Source of the DNA: Paractinoplanes toevensis
Lineage (GTDB): Bacteria; Actinomycetota; Actinomycetes; Mycobacteriales; Micromonosporaceae
Direction of reading: 5' to 3'
DNA length: 64,000 bases
NCBI RefSeq assembly: GCF_018332695.1
Contig: NZ_BOQN01000095.1
Span: forward strand, 62,001-126,000
Every line of letters starts with the position of its first letter. The first letter of the stretch is position 1. Both the position numbers and the translations under genes were made by a program. The notes beneath the pieces were generated by a model. That model was not told the origin of the DNA. It made no database searches and saw only the letters and a list, made by a program, of their open reading frames with translations. Positions 1 to 7,944 of this stretch are shown here, piece by piece.

Positions 1-12
1 CTGCCGGCCTCG

Positions 13-786
13 ATGAGCCTGTTGCGGCTGCGGGCGGGGCTCAAGCTCGGCGGATGGTTGCATTTGGGCGGGGCCCGGCCTCTCGGCGGTGGCCTCTTCG
101 CCGGTGCGAGCGTGACCCGCCGCCGCGCCCTCCTGGCGAGCCGGCACCGTGTGCAGGCCGCGCTGATCACCGCGACGCTGCTGGGCGCGGCCGGCGTCGG
201 CTGGGCGGCGAGTCGCGAGTCGCCGACCGCGGAACAGGCCCAGGCCGCCGGCGCCGGCCCGGCCTCCGCAGCCGGTCCGACGAACGCCCCCTGCGTAGTC
301 CGCTACCAGCTGAAACGAGACTCCGGCCGAGAGTACGAGGCGCTGCTGACGGTCTCCACCACCGCCGACCTCGGCCGCGATCCGTGGCGGGTGGCCTTCG
401 TCTATCCTGGCTCCCAGCGGCTGACCGGATATCCGAAAGCGGTCGCCCAGAAGGGCCGCAAGGTGTTCGCCAAGGGCCGCGGCCAGCAGCGTACGTTCTG
501 GCTGCGCGGCGACTACCGCGGCTACAACCCGCTGCCGCTCGCGTTCACCCTGGACGGCCGGCGATGCCGCGCCGAGGTGATGGGCGGCACCACCCGGGAA
601 GTCAGCGAGGCTGCCGGCACCGAGAAAACCCAGCGGGCGGTCGGCGGCACCAAACGCAACCGGCCGCCCCGCAACAGCGGAGCGCCCCGAAAACGCGTCC
701 AACGCCCGCAGCCCGCGTCCCCGGCCTCGCCGCCAACGCTGCCGCCGGTGGCCCGCAAGGGCACAGGCTTCTCCCTGGCGCTGTGA
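13..786 (+). CDS. Secreted or membrane-anchored protein with CBM2-like domain; 5' end uncertain
   Basis: No enzymatic motif is seen. A hydrophobic segment at about residues 46-66 looks like a signal anchor. It is followed by an Ala-rich linker and a domain at about 93-190 that begins with CVVRYQ and ends with a second Cys (GRRC). That spacing and the aromatic-rich beta pattern resemble the family 2 carbohydrate-binding module, where two Cys form a disulfide; the match is by eye. The C-terminal 60 residues are basic and Pro-rich. The frame is open to the window edge, so the gene may start upstream; an in-frame GTG at 112 is another possible start, because residues 1-33 look non-coding in character. 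The next gene follows after 22 nt. Confidence 0.6.
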   Translation: MSLLRLRAGLKLGGWLHLGGARPLGGGLFAGASVTRRRALLASRHRVQAALITATLLGAAGVGWAASRESPTAEQAQAAGAGPASAAGPTNAPCVVRYQLKRDSGREYEALLTVSTTADLGRDPWRVAFVYPGSQRLTGYPKAVAQKGRKVFAKGRGQQRTFWLRGDYRGYNPLPLAFTLDGRRCRAEVMGGTTREVSEAAGTEKTQRAVGGTKRNRPPRNSGAPRKRVQRPQPASPASPPTLPPVARKGTGFSLAL

Positions 787-808
787 GGTTCCGGGCTAGG
801 GTCGGATC

Positions 809-1534
809 ATGTCGAGACTTGCGGTGGTGACCGGAGGCGGAACGGGAATCGGCCGGGCGACGGCCGGCATGCTGGCCGGGGAGGGATACGACGTCATCAT
901 CGTCGGGCGTCGCCCCGAGGTGCTGACCGACGCGGTGAAGTGGATCGGTCCGCAGGCCACCGCGGTCACCGCCGACGTCTCCGACCCGGCCCAGATCACC
1001 AGGGTGGTGGAGGCGGTCGGCGACCGCCCGGTGGACGTCCTGGTCAACAACGCCGGCGCGTTCATCTCCGGCGACGACTCCACACTCGACGAGGTGGCCG
1101 CCCGCTGGCACGCCACCCTCGACTCCAACGTGCTCACCGCGGTGCTGATGACCACGGCCCTGCTCCCGTCGCTGCGCCGCCCCGGTGGCCGCATCATCCT
1201 GACCAGCTCGATCGCCGCCCAGCGAGGCGGCGGGGGCGCATATTCGGCGGCGAAGGCGGCGCTGCACGGCTATGTCCTGGACTTGGCGACGCAGCTCGGC
1301 GAGTCCGGCATCACGGCCAACGTGATCTCACCCGGTTACATCACCGACAGCGAGTTCTTCGACGGCCGGATGACCCCCGAGGGCCACGAGCGCCGAGTGA
1401 ACGCCAGCCTGCTCAAGCGCTCCGGCACCCCCGACGAGATAGCCGAGGCGGTCCGCTGGCTGGCCGGCCCGGGCGGCAGCTTCGTAACCGCCCAGATCAT
1501 CAACGTGAACGGCGGCACCGTCCTGGGCCGATGA
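809..1534 (+). CDS. SDR family NAD(P)-dependent oxidoreductase
   Basis: This is a classical short-chain dehydrogenase of 241 residues, the usual length. It has the nucleotide-binding TGGGTGIG motif near the N-terminus, the NNAG motif at about 83-86, the catalytic Ser in LTSSIA and the YSAAK catalytic pair at about 148-152. The substrate cannot be told from sequence. The C-terminal region has the typical PGYI segment. A TAGGGT hexamer at 797-802 ends 6 nt before the ATG and no Shine-Dalgarno sequence is visible, so a leaderless mRNA is likely. The gene is convergent with the small gene at 1538, with only 3 nt between the stops. Confidence 0.9.
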   Translation: MSRLAVVTGGGTGIGRATAGMLAGEGYDVIIVGRRPEVLTDAVKWIGPQATAVTADVSDPAQITRVVEAVGDRPVDVLVNNAGAFISGDDSTLDEVAARWHATLDSNVLTAVLMTTALLPSLRRPGGRIILTSSIAAQRGGGGAYSAAKAALHGYVLDLATQLGESGITANVISPGYITDSEFFDGRMTPEGHERRVNASLLKRSGTPDEIAEAVRWLAGPGGSFVTAQIINVNGGTVLGR

Positions 1535-1537
1535 GGC

Positions 1538-1936
1538 TTATTTGCCGCCGCCGGTGAAGCGACCCTCGCCCTCGCGGTTGGCCCGGAAGCGCAGCCCCGA
1601 CCAGCGGTCGTCGATGGCGACCTGACCGCAGGGCCGCATGTCGAAGTCGGCGACGATCGGCCACAGGCTGTCGCGGTTGATGTCGGCCTTGTTGCCCTTG
1701 GGATAGGCCACCCAGAACACACCCGGCTTGGCCAGATCGGCGGTGTGCTCCTCGAGAAGCTTGCGAGCACTCGCCGCATCCTCGGCGAAGACCACCGCGG
1801 TGCTCGCGGTAGCCAGTGTCTCCACTTCGCGCACGCCCTCAGGCATCGGCGTGAGCAACGACAGCCGCCCCGGGTCGGACAGCCACACGGTCGAGTGCGG
1901 CTTGATCAGCAGCTTCTCGGCAATCGTCTTCGACAT
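1538..1936 (-). CDS. DUF3052-like small protein
   Basis: A 132-residue soluble protein of unknown function. The motif FWVAYPKGN at about 85-93 and the C-terminal WSGLRFR segment recall actinobacterial proteins annotated DUF3052; the assignment is from memory and only moderately sure. No catalytic residues are recognisable and there is no membrane segment. It is transcribed towards the SDR gene. Its promoter is unusually clear (see 1944-1972) and predicts that the mRNA begins at or next to the ATG. Confidence 0.7.
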   Translation of the reverse strand: MSKTIAEKLLIKPHSTVWLSDPGRLSLLTPMPEGVREVETLATASTAVVFAEDAASARKLLEEHTADLAKPGVFWVAYPKGNKADINRDSLWPIVADFDMRPCGQVAIDDRWSGLRFRANREGEGRFTGGGK

Positions 1937-1943
1937 ACCCCGA

Positions 1944-1972
1944 GCCTTACACCGACAAATTTTGTTGTCAAG
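1944..1972 (-). promoter_or_regulatory. Sigma-70-type promoter of the DUF3052-like gene
   Basis: On the minus strand a perfect -35 TTGACA (plus 1967-1972) is followed by a 17-bp spacer and TAAGGC (plus 1944-1949), then 7 nt to the ATG at 1936. This predicts a leaderless transcript. The inverted repeat GACAA-N6-TTGTC at 1954-1969 overlaps the spacer and -35 box and could be an operator. Confidence 0.65.
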
Positions 1973-2048
1973 GTTTTCCGCTGAGTCCGATGCGTTCCCC
2001 CGGCCGCGCGGGCACCTTAGTAACGTCGATGTCCGCTACGGTCGCGGC

Positions 2049-3608
2049 ATGGCAAGGATCCTGGTCGCATCGATGCCCTTCGCCGGTCACGTCGGCGCGA
2101 TGAGCGCGGTGTCCGCGGAACTGGTGCGACGAGGCCACGAGGTGGTCGCCTACACCGGCGCGAAATACCGCGACCGCTTCACCGCGTCCGGCGCCACCTG
2201 GCTGCCGTGGATCAAGGCAACCGACTTCGACGACGCCGACCTGGCGGCCACCTTCCCAGAGGTCGGCGACGGCAAGGGCTTGCGAGGCGGCCGAGCCAAC
2301 GTCGAACACGTCCTCTTCGGCACCGCCCCCGGCCAGGTAGCCGACATCATGGCCGCCGCACCCTATGACCTGCTGGTGACCGACCAGGTGGCCTTCGGCG
2401 GTGCCATAGCGGGCCAGGCGCTAGGCATCCCATGGGCCACGGTCACGGTTACACCGCTTTCCCTGACCAGCCGCCACCTCCCGCCGGTCGGCGTGCCCTG
2501 GAACCCGGGGACCGGCCCGCTCGGCCACGCCCGAGACGCCGCCTTCCGCGGCCTGCTGAGCGCAGTCGGCCGCCGGTTCACCGACCCCAAGCTGAACCAG
2601 ATCCGCGCCGGCGCAGGCCTGGGCCCGGTCCCGCCGGGCCGCCTCTTCGACGGCATCTACTCAACGGACCTGATCATCGCCCAGGGCGTCCCCGGCCTGG
2701 AGTACCCCCGCCCCGACCTACCGCCCTACGCCCACTTCGTCGGTCGCCTGGCCCAACCCGCCCCCCAGCCCGACCCGTCCCCCCAGCCCGCCCCGGCTGG
2801 GGAGCCCGCCCCGGCTGGGGAGCCCGCCCCGGCTGGGGAGCCCGACCCGACGACTGGGCCGAAGGCGGCCGCTGAGCCGGGCCCCGCTACACAGCTAGCC
2901 TCGGCGGCTAAGCCGAAGGCGGCCGCCCAGCTCGACCCGGACGTTCAGCCGGACCCGGCTGCCCATCTGGACCTGGCCGGCCATCTGGATCTGGCCGCTC
3001 AGCTGGACCTGGAGGCGCGGCCCGGCCCGGTGGCTCAGCCCCGCCCGGCCGCCGCGTCTGGCCCGGCGCGGCTGCCGGACTGGTGGGCCGAGCTCGCGGA
3101 GGCCGGCACGGTCGTGCACGTGACCCAGGGAACCCTCGACGTCGACCCGGACGACCTGCTGCGGCCGACTCTGGCGGGGCTTGCGGACCGGGACGTGCTT
3201 GTCGTCTGCACGACGGGCGGCGCCGACCCGGCCACCCTGGGACCGCTGCCGGCGAACGCGCGAGCCGCCGCCTTCCTCCCGCACGACCTGCTGCTGCCGC
3301 TCGTCGACGTCATGGTCACCAACGGCGGCTGGGGTGGCGTGTTGGCCGCCCTGCAGGCCGGGGTGCCGCTCGTCGTCGCCGGCGGCTCGCTGGACAAGCC
3401 GGAGGTGGCGCGTCGCGTGGCCTGGTCGGGCGCGGGGCTCGATCTGCGGACCGGCAATCCGAAGGCGGACCGGATCGCGGAGGCGGTCGACCGGGTGCGC
3501 TCCGACCCCCACTTCCGCACGCGAGCTCGCGAGCTCGGCGCGGCCATGACGGCGGCCGGGGGAGTGCCGGTGGCCGTCGATCTGATCGAAGGTCTGCTGA
3601 CGCGCTGA
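2049..3608 (+). CDS. GT1-type glycosyltransferase with long Pro/Ala linker
   Basis: A 519-residue GT-B fold glycosyltransferase of the macrolide/UGT-like GT1 group. The N-terminal acceptor domain starts MARILVASMPFAGHVGAM, with the family's PxxGHxxP-like loop. The C-terminal nucleotide-sugar domain has VTNGGWGG, GVPLVV and a final helix, as in MGT-like enzymes. Between them, at about residues 236-338, lies a roughly 100-residue Pro/Ala/Asp/Leu-rich stretch with an exact 18-bp triplication; family members of this kind are usually about 400 residues. The donor and acceptor are unknown. The start was chosen because TACGGT at 2037-2042 lies 6 nt before this ATG and homology begins here; the open frame extends upstream to 1728 over the neighbour's promoter. 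Confidence 0.85.
   Translation: MARILVASMPFAGHVGAMSAVSAELVRRGHEVVAYTGAKYRDRFTASGATWLPWIKATDFDDADLAATFPEVGDGKGLRGGRANVEHVLFGTAPGQVADIMAAAPYDLLVTDQVAFGGAIAGQALGIPWATVTVTPLSLTSRHLPPVGVPWNPGTGPLGHARDAAFRGLLSAVGRRFTDPKLNQIRAGAGLGPVPPGRLFDGIYSTDLIIAQGVPGLEYPRPDLPPYAHFVGRLAQPAPQPDPSPQPAPAGEPAPAGEPAPAGEPDPTTGPKAAAEPGPATQLASAAKPKAAAQLDPDVQPDPAAHLDLAGHLDLAAQLDLEARPGPVAQPRPAAASGPARLPDWWAELAEAGTVVHVTQGTLDVDPDDLLRPTLAGLADRDVLVVCTTGGADPATLGPLPANARAAAFLPHDLLLPLVDVMVTNGGWGGVLAALQAGVPLVVAGGSLDKPEVARRVAWSGAGLDLRTGNPKADRIAEAVDRVRSDPHFRTRARELGAAMTAAGGVPVAVDLIEGLLTR
2787..2840 (+). repeat. Three perfect 18-bp tandem repeats inside the glycosyltransferase gene
   Basis: The unit CCCGCCCCGGCTGGGGAG occurs three times without change at 2787-2804, 2805-2822 and 2823-2840. 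It encodes PAPAGE three times within the inter-domain linker. The unit length is a multiple of three, so copy number could vary without shifting the frame. Confidence 0.95.
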
Positions 3609-3704
3609 ACTCGGCTCGACGTGCATGATCGGCTCCTGGGGGTGCGGGGACGAGCTCGATTCTGGCGGCGGCGGTCCCGGCCGTGCGCAAGATTTTCGGC
3701 GGCC

Positions 3705-3731
3705 TGTGGACAACGGTTGGCCTGTGGATAA
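3705..3731 (+). promoter_or_regulatory. Two DnaA-box-like 9-mers upstream of recQ
   Basis: TGTGGACAA at 3705-3713 is the reverse complement of TTGTCCACA, the preferred DnaA box in Streptomyces. TGTGGATAA at 3723-3731 is the reverse complement of TTATCCACA, the E. coli consensus. Both have the same orientation and their starts are 18 bp apart. They lie 38-64 bp before the recQ start codon. Whether DnaA binds here is inference. Confidence 0.55.
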
Positions 3732-3768
3732 CTCCGGTTCTGTCGGTGGCGGCTGATAGACATGCCGG

Positions 3769-5934
3769 GTGACCGAGACGATGCGGACGACAGCCGGAGA
3801 GGCCGAGCGGGCAGCGGTGCGTGAGCGCGCCGAGGGGGTGCTGCGCCGGCTCGCCGGCGAGCATGCCGTCCTGCGCGAGGATCAGTGGCGAGCCATCGAG
3901 GCGCTCACCGTCGACCGGCGGCGCGTGCTCTGCGTGCAGCGCACCGGATGGGGGAAGTCGGCGGTCTATTTCGTGGCCACCGCCCTGCTGCGCGACGGCG
4001 TCACCGCCCAGGCCGATGACCCGCCCGCCGGGCCGACCGTCATCGTGTCGCCGCTGCTGGCGCTGATGCGCAACCAGGTCGATGCGGCCGCCCGCGCCGG
4101 CATCCGTGCCCGCACCATCAATTCGGCCAATCTCGACGAGTGGTCCGAGATCGAGCACGAGATCCGGGCCGGCGCGGTCGACGTGCTGCTGATCAGCCCC
4201 GAGCGGCTCAACAACCCCGACTTCCGCGACAACGTGCTGCCCGGCCTGGCCTCCAGCACCGGCCTGCTCGTGGTCGACGAGGCGCACTGCGTCTCCGACT
4301 GGGGGCATGACTTCCGCCCCGACTATCGACGTCTGCGCACGTTCCTGGCCGGCCTGCCGGGGCGCACCCCGGTGCTGGCCACCACCGCGACCGCCAACGC
4401 GCGGGTGACCGCCGACGTGGCCGAGCAGCTGGGTGACGCGCTGGTGCTGCGCGGTCCGCTCGACCGCGATTCGTTGCGGCTGGCCGTGCTCGATCTGCCC
4501 AACCCGGCGCATCGGCTGGCCTGGCTTGCCGATCACCTCGACCGGCTCCCCGGTTCCGGCATCATCTACACGCTGACCGTCGCCGGTGCCACCGAGACCG
4601 CCGACTTCCTGCGTTCGCGGGGCTTCCCGGTGGCGTCCTACACGGGCCAGGTGGAGGATGCCGAGCGTCGCGCCGCCGAGCAGGACCTGCAGGACAACAA
4701 GATCAAGGCACTGGTGGCGACGTCGGCGCTCGGGATGGGCTTCGACAAACCCGACCTCGGGTTCGTCATCCATCTGGGCGCGCCGCCCTCCCCGATCGCC
4801 TATTACCAACAGGTGGGCCGGGCCGGCCGGGCCGTCGAGCACGCCGAGGTGGTGCTGCTGCCCGGCCGGGAGGACGCGGCGATCTGGCGATACTTCGCCT
4901 CGCTGGCCTTCCCGCCGGAAGATCAGGTGCGTTTGGTCCTGGCCAACCTGTCGTCCGACCGTCCGATGTCGACGCAGGCACTGGAGCCGCTCGTCGATCT
5001 GCGCCGCAACCGGCTCGAGATGATGCTCAAGGTCCTCGACGTCGACGGTGCGGTCCGCCGTGCCCGCGGTGGCTGGTTCGCCACCGGCGAGCCGTGGACC
5101 TACGACACCGCACGGCTCCGCCGGGTTGCCGAGGCGCGGTCCAACGAGCAGCAGACCATGATCGAATATGCCGAGACCGACGCCTGCCGTATGGAGTTCC
5201 TGCGGCGCTGCCTGGACGATCCCGAGGCGAAACCGTGCGGTCGCTGCGACAACTGCGCCGAGCCGTTGTTCGACGCCGAGGTTTCGCCGGCATCGCTGGC
5301 CGCAGCCGACGCCTTCCTGGGCCGGCCCGGTGTCGAGATCGCGCCGAAGAAGATGTGGCCCACCGGTATGGCCGCCGTCGGCATCTCGCTCAAGGGCAAG
5401 ATCGCTCCGGCCGACCAGATCGAGCCGGGCCGTGCCGTCGGCCGCCTGTCCGACCTGGGGTGGGGTGGCCGGCTGCGCACCCTGGTCGCGCCCGAGTCGG
5501 CCGACGGCCCGATCCCCGACGAGTTGGCGGCAGCGGTGGTGGAAATCCTCAAGGCCTGGGCGCACGGCGAGGACGCCTGGTCACGCCGCCCGGCAGCGGT
5601 GGTCGAGGTGGGTTCCCGGCGCCACCCCGAGCTGATTCACACGCTGGCCGAACACATCGCCCGGGTGGGCCGGTTGCCGCTGCTGGGCGCGGTCGCCTCG
5701 GCTGCGCCGTCCGGCGACGGTTCGCGGGGCAACAGCGCGCAGCGGGTGCGGGCGCTGCACGAGGCTTTCACGGTTCCGGCCGAGGTGGCCGGCGAACTAC
5801 CCGCGCTGGGTGGCCCGGTCCTGCTGGTCGACGACCTGGTCGACTCCGGCTGGACGATGGTGCTGGCCGGCCGGGCACTACGCCGAGCCGGCGCCGAGGG
5901 GGTACTACCGCTGGCCTTGGCGGTGGCCGGCTGA
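3769..5934 (+). CDS. recQ: RecQ family ATP-dependent DNA helicase with C-terminal phosphoribosyltransferase domain
   Basis: A 721-residue superfamily 2 helicase. It shows a Walker A variant (TGWGKS, about 62-67), VSPLLALM (motif Ia), VVDEAHCVSDWGHDF (about 168-182), TATAN and QQVGRAGR (about 347-354). A RecQ zinc site with four Cys lies at about 474-497 (CRMEFLRRC to CGRCDNC). The last 180 residues end in VLLVDDLVDSGWT (about 684-696), the PRPP-binding loop of type I phosphoribosyltransferases, so a helicase-PRTase fusion is present in place of the usual HRDC domain. The start is GTG; the ATG 12 nt downstream is an alternative. The 3' end of the gene is the first unit of the repeat array that follows. 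Confidence 0.9.
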   Translation: MTETMRTTAGEAERAAVRERAEGVLRRLAGEHAVLREDQWRAIEALTVDRRRVLCVQRTGWGKSAVYFVATALLRDGVTAQADDPPAGPTVIVSPLLALMRNQVDAAARAGIRARTINSANLDEWSEIEHEIRAGAVDVLLISPERLNNPDFRDNVLPGLASSTGLLVVDEAHCVSDWGHDFRPDYRRLRTFLAGLPGRTPVLATTATANARVTADVAEQLGDALVLRGPLDRDSLRLAVLDLPNPAHRLAWLADHLDRLPGSGIIYTLTVAGATETADFLRSRGFPVASYTGQVEDAERRAAEQDLQDNKIKALVATSALGMGFDKPDLGFVIHLGAPPSPIAYYQQVGRAGRAVEHAEVVLLPGREDAAIWRYFASLAFPPEDQVRLVLANLSSDRPMSTQALEPLVDLRRNRLEMMLKVLDVDGAVRRARGGWFATGEPWTYDTARLRRVAEARSNEQQTMIEYAETDACRMEFLRRCLDDPEAKPCGRCDNCAEPLFDAEVSPASLAAADAFLGRPGVEIAPKKMWPTGMAAVGISLKGKIAPADQIEPGRAVGRLSDLGWGGRLRTLVAPESADGPIPDELAAAVVEILKAWAHGEDAWSRRPAAVVEVGSRRHPELIHTLAEHIARVGRLPLLGAVASAAPSGDGSRGNSAQRVRALHEAFTVPAEVAGELPALGGPVLLVDDLVDSGWTMVLAGRALRRAGAEGVLPLALAVAG

Positions 5935-6138
5935 GCAGATGGCGCCGGTCTTGACGTTGGGCGGCGTGAGGGAATGACGCTGGTCGGCCTGAGGGAATGG
6001 CGCTGATCTTGACGCTGGGCGACCTGAGGGGATGCCGTTGGTCTTGGCGGTGGGCCGGCTGAGGGGGACGCCGCTGGCCTTGGCGGCCGGCCGGTTGAGA
6101 GGTGGGGCTGGCCTTGGCGGGGAGGCCGGGTGGAGGCG
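5908..6138 (+). repeat. 35-bp degenerate tandem repeat array beginning in the recQ stop region
   Basis: Units of 35 bp start at 5941, 5999, 6034, 6069 and 6104. A 23-bp shortened unit lies at 5976-5998. A first unit of 33 bp at 5908-5940 consists of the last recQ codons, its stop and the next bases. The units share the pattern GCTGGTCTTGGCG-GGGC-GGCCTGAGGG. The array fills most of the 315-bp gap between recQ and csoR, which otherwise holds no gene that I can support. Confidence 0.8.
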
Positions 6139-6223
6139 GGCGCCGTAGCGCCCAAGAGTGCCTTTGAGTGACAAAACCCCTGCAAACGGACACCATGATC
6201 GGAGATAGGCGGGAGCAGCGAGG

Positions 6224-6243
6224 ATACGGGTAGGGGGTATGCT
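6224..6243 (+). promoter_or_regulatory. CsoR-type operator and -10 element upstream of csoR
   Basis: The 17-mer ATACGGGTAGGGGGTAT at 6224-6240 shares its ATAC-N6-GGGGTAT form with the near-palindromic site at 45603-45619. The -10 hexamer TATGCT (6238-6243) overlaps it and ends 6 nt before the csoR ATG, so transcription would be leaderless and blocked by a bound repressor. The left half-site is imperfect. Confidence 0.6.
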
Positions 6244-6249
6244 GGCGGC

Positions 6250-6555
6250 ATGTCCGACGAGTCGACGTCACAACACGGTCCGCACGGTTACTCCGGCGAC
6301 AAGGCGGCGCTGCTCGGGCGGCTGCGTCGCATCGAGGGGCAGATTCGCGGGCTTCAGCGGATGGTCGACGAGGACACCTACTGCATCGACGTCCTGACCC
6401 AGATCTCCGCGGCCAAGAGTGCGCTCCAGGCGGTCGCGATCGGGCTGCTCGAAGATCACCTGGCCCACTGCGTCGTCGATGCGGCTCGGGAGGGCGACCC
6501 TAGCGCCAAGGTCAAGGAGGCGTCCGACGCGATCGCGCGGCTCGTGCGGTCCTGA
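6250..6555 (+). CDS. csoR: CsoR family copper-sensing transcriptional repressor
   Basis: A 101-residue all-helical metal sensor of the CsoR/RcnR family. The Cu(I) ligand set Cys-His-Cys is present as C45 (TYCID), H70 and C74 (DHLAHC), the pattern of true copper CsoR proteins. In the family, apo-protein binds DNA and copper releases it. It heads an operon with copZ 32 nt downstream and a membrane copper protein, and an operator-like site overlaps its -10 element, so autoregulation is likely. A second matching operator lies far away at 45603. No copper P-type ATPase gene is in the window. Confidence 0.92.
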   Translation: MSDESTSQHGPHGYSGDKAALLGRLRRIEGQIRGLQRMVDEDTYCIDVLTQISAAKSALQAVAIGLLEDHLAHCVVDAAREGDPSAKVKEASDAIARLVRS

Positions 6556-6587
6556 CGGACGAGAAACCAACGATGAAAGGCAATGCC

Positions 6588-6800
6588 ATGGCTGTGACCA
6601 GCACCTACACCGTGACCGGGATGACCTGCTCGCACTGCGTCCAGGCCGTCAGCGGGGAGCTGTCCACCCTGCCGGGCGTCGCGGACGTGCGGGTCGACCT
6701 GGCCTCCGGCGCGGTCACGGTGACCAGCGAGGCGCCCCTGGCCGACGACGCCGTTCGCGCCGCGGTCGACGAGGCCGGCTACGAGCTCGCGAATGCCTGA
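6588..6800 (+). CDS. copZ: Copper chaperone, HMA domain protein
   Basis: A 70-residue heavy-metal-associated domain of ferredoxin-like fold. The Cu(I)-binding motif GMTCSHC gives C14 and C17 near the N-terminus, and the GYE segment ends the domain as in CopZ and Atx1. In the family it carries Cu(I) to exporters or sensors. An ATG at 6573 is also in frame, but AAAGG at 6576-6580 stands 7 nt before the ATG at 6588, which decides the start. The stop overlaps the next gene's start by 8 nt, so the two are translationally coupled. Confidence 0.9.
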   Translation: MAVTSTYTVTGMTCSHCVQAVSGELSTLPGVADVRVDLASGAVTVTSEAPLADDAVRAAVDEAGYELANA

Positions 6801-7944
6801 CGATTCACCCACCAACGGCACGACCGACGCCGCCGCGCGCCCAGCCGGCGGCACAGCCGAGCACCCACCAGGCGGCGACCTATTGGCGGACGGAACGACA
6901 GACCGCGAGCGCTCGGCGGCCGAGACGGCAGGTGGGAGGGCGCCCGAGCAACCCGCCGGCGGCAGCGAACGAGACCTGACCAAGATCGGTCTGCTGGAGA
7001 CGACCGCGGCCGGCGACAAGGCCGGGTTCCGCCTGGCGGCCTTCGGTGCGCTGCTCATCGTGGTGCTGTTCGCGGGCTACGGCCTGGGCCGCCTCAACAA
7101 CAGCACGGTGTCGGCCTCGGCGCCGACGGGCGGCGCCAGCGCCGCTATGCCGGGCATGGCCATGGACGAGAGCCAGCCGCACACACACAGCACCGACGGC
7201 ACGGTCACCGCGGGCGGTGCGAGCCCGGCCGCGGCGGGCGCGGCGGTCGGCGGGCTCTCGCTGAGCTCCGGCGGTCTCACCCTGGTGCCCACCACGTCGG
7301 TCTTCGTGGCCGGGAAACCGCAACGGCTCGGCTTCCGCATCGTCGGGCCGGGTGGGGCGCCGGTCACCACCTACGCGGTGGTGCACGACAAGCTGTTGCA
7401 CCTCATCGTGATCCGGCGGGACCTGAGCGGCTTCCAGCACCTGCACCCGAGCATGGCCGCCGACGGCACCTGGGGGATCGACCTCACGCTGGCGCAGCCC
7501 GGGATCTACCGAATGATTGCCGACTTCACCGCGCTGGTCGGCGGCACGCCGATCGCCACCACGCTGGGCAGCGATCTCACGGTGGCCGGGAACTACGCGC
7601 CGGCCGCGTTGCCCGCGCCGGTCAAGGCCGTGGCCACCGACGGGTTCGCGGTCGGCTACGAGGGCATGCCCAGCACGAAGTCCACCCAGCCGATCCTGAT
7701 CAGCGTGGCCGGGCCGGATCATCAAGCCGCGGTCCTCGAGCCTTACCTGGGCGCCTACGGGCATCTGGTGGTGCTGCGCGAGGGTGACCTCGCCTACGTG
7801 CACGTTCACCCGGAGGCGCAACCGGTCGACGGGAAGGTCAAGTTCTGGCTGGCGGTGCCGAGCACCGGGACGTACCGGATGTTCTTCGACTTCCAGGTGG
7901 CCGGCAAGGTGCACACGGCGGCCTGGACCGTCGACGTCAGCTGA
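6793..7944 (+). CDS. Single-pass membrane protein with extracytoplasmic copper-binding motifs
   Basis: A 383-residue protein with an 75-residue polar N-terminus, one TM segment at about 77-96 and a large outside domain. Metal-ligand-rich stretches are visible: MPGMAMDESQPHTH at about 118-131, HDKLLHL followed by FQHLHP near 200-220, and YGHL followed by VHVHPE near 320-340. The paired HLxxxxxDxxxxxHxHP segments occur twice, suggesting two similar beta domains. No enzyme family is recognised. The third position in a csoR-copZ operon suggests binding or buffering of copper outside the membrane. Similar proteins occur in this operon in other actinobacteria, as far as I recall. It overlaps the 3' end of the convergent methyltransferase by 8 nt. 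Confidence 0.75.
   Translation: MPDDSPTNGTTDAAARPAGGTAEHPPGGDLLADGTTDRERSAAETAGGRAPEQPAGGSERDLTKIGLLETTAAGDKAGFRLAAFGALLIVVLFAGYGLGRLNNSTVSASAPTGGASAAMPGMAMDESQPHTHSTDGTVTAGGASPAAAGAAVGGLSLSSGGLTLVPTTSVFVAGKPQRLGFRIVGPGGAPVTTYAVVHDKLLHLIVIRRDLSGFQHLHPSMAADGTWGIDLTLAQPGIYRMIADFTALVGGTPIATTLGSDLTVAGNYAPAALPAPVKAVATDGFAVGYEGMPSTKSTQPILISVAGPDHQAAVLEPYLGAYGHLVVLREGDLAYVHVHPEAQPVDGKVKFWLAVPSTGTYRMFFDFQVAGKVHTAAWTVDVS

Noticed and set aside
3316..5565. 749-codon minus-strand open frame
   Set aside because: It is antisense to recQ and low in complexity.
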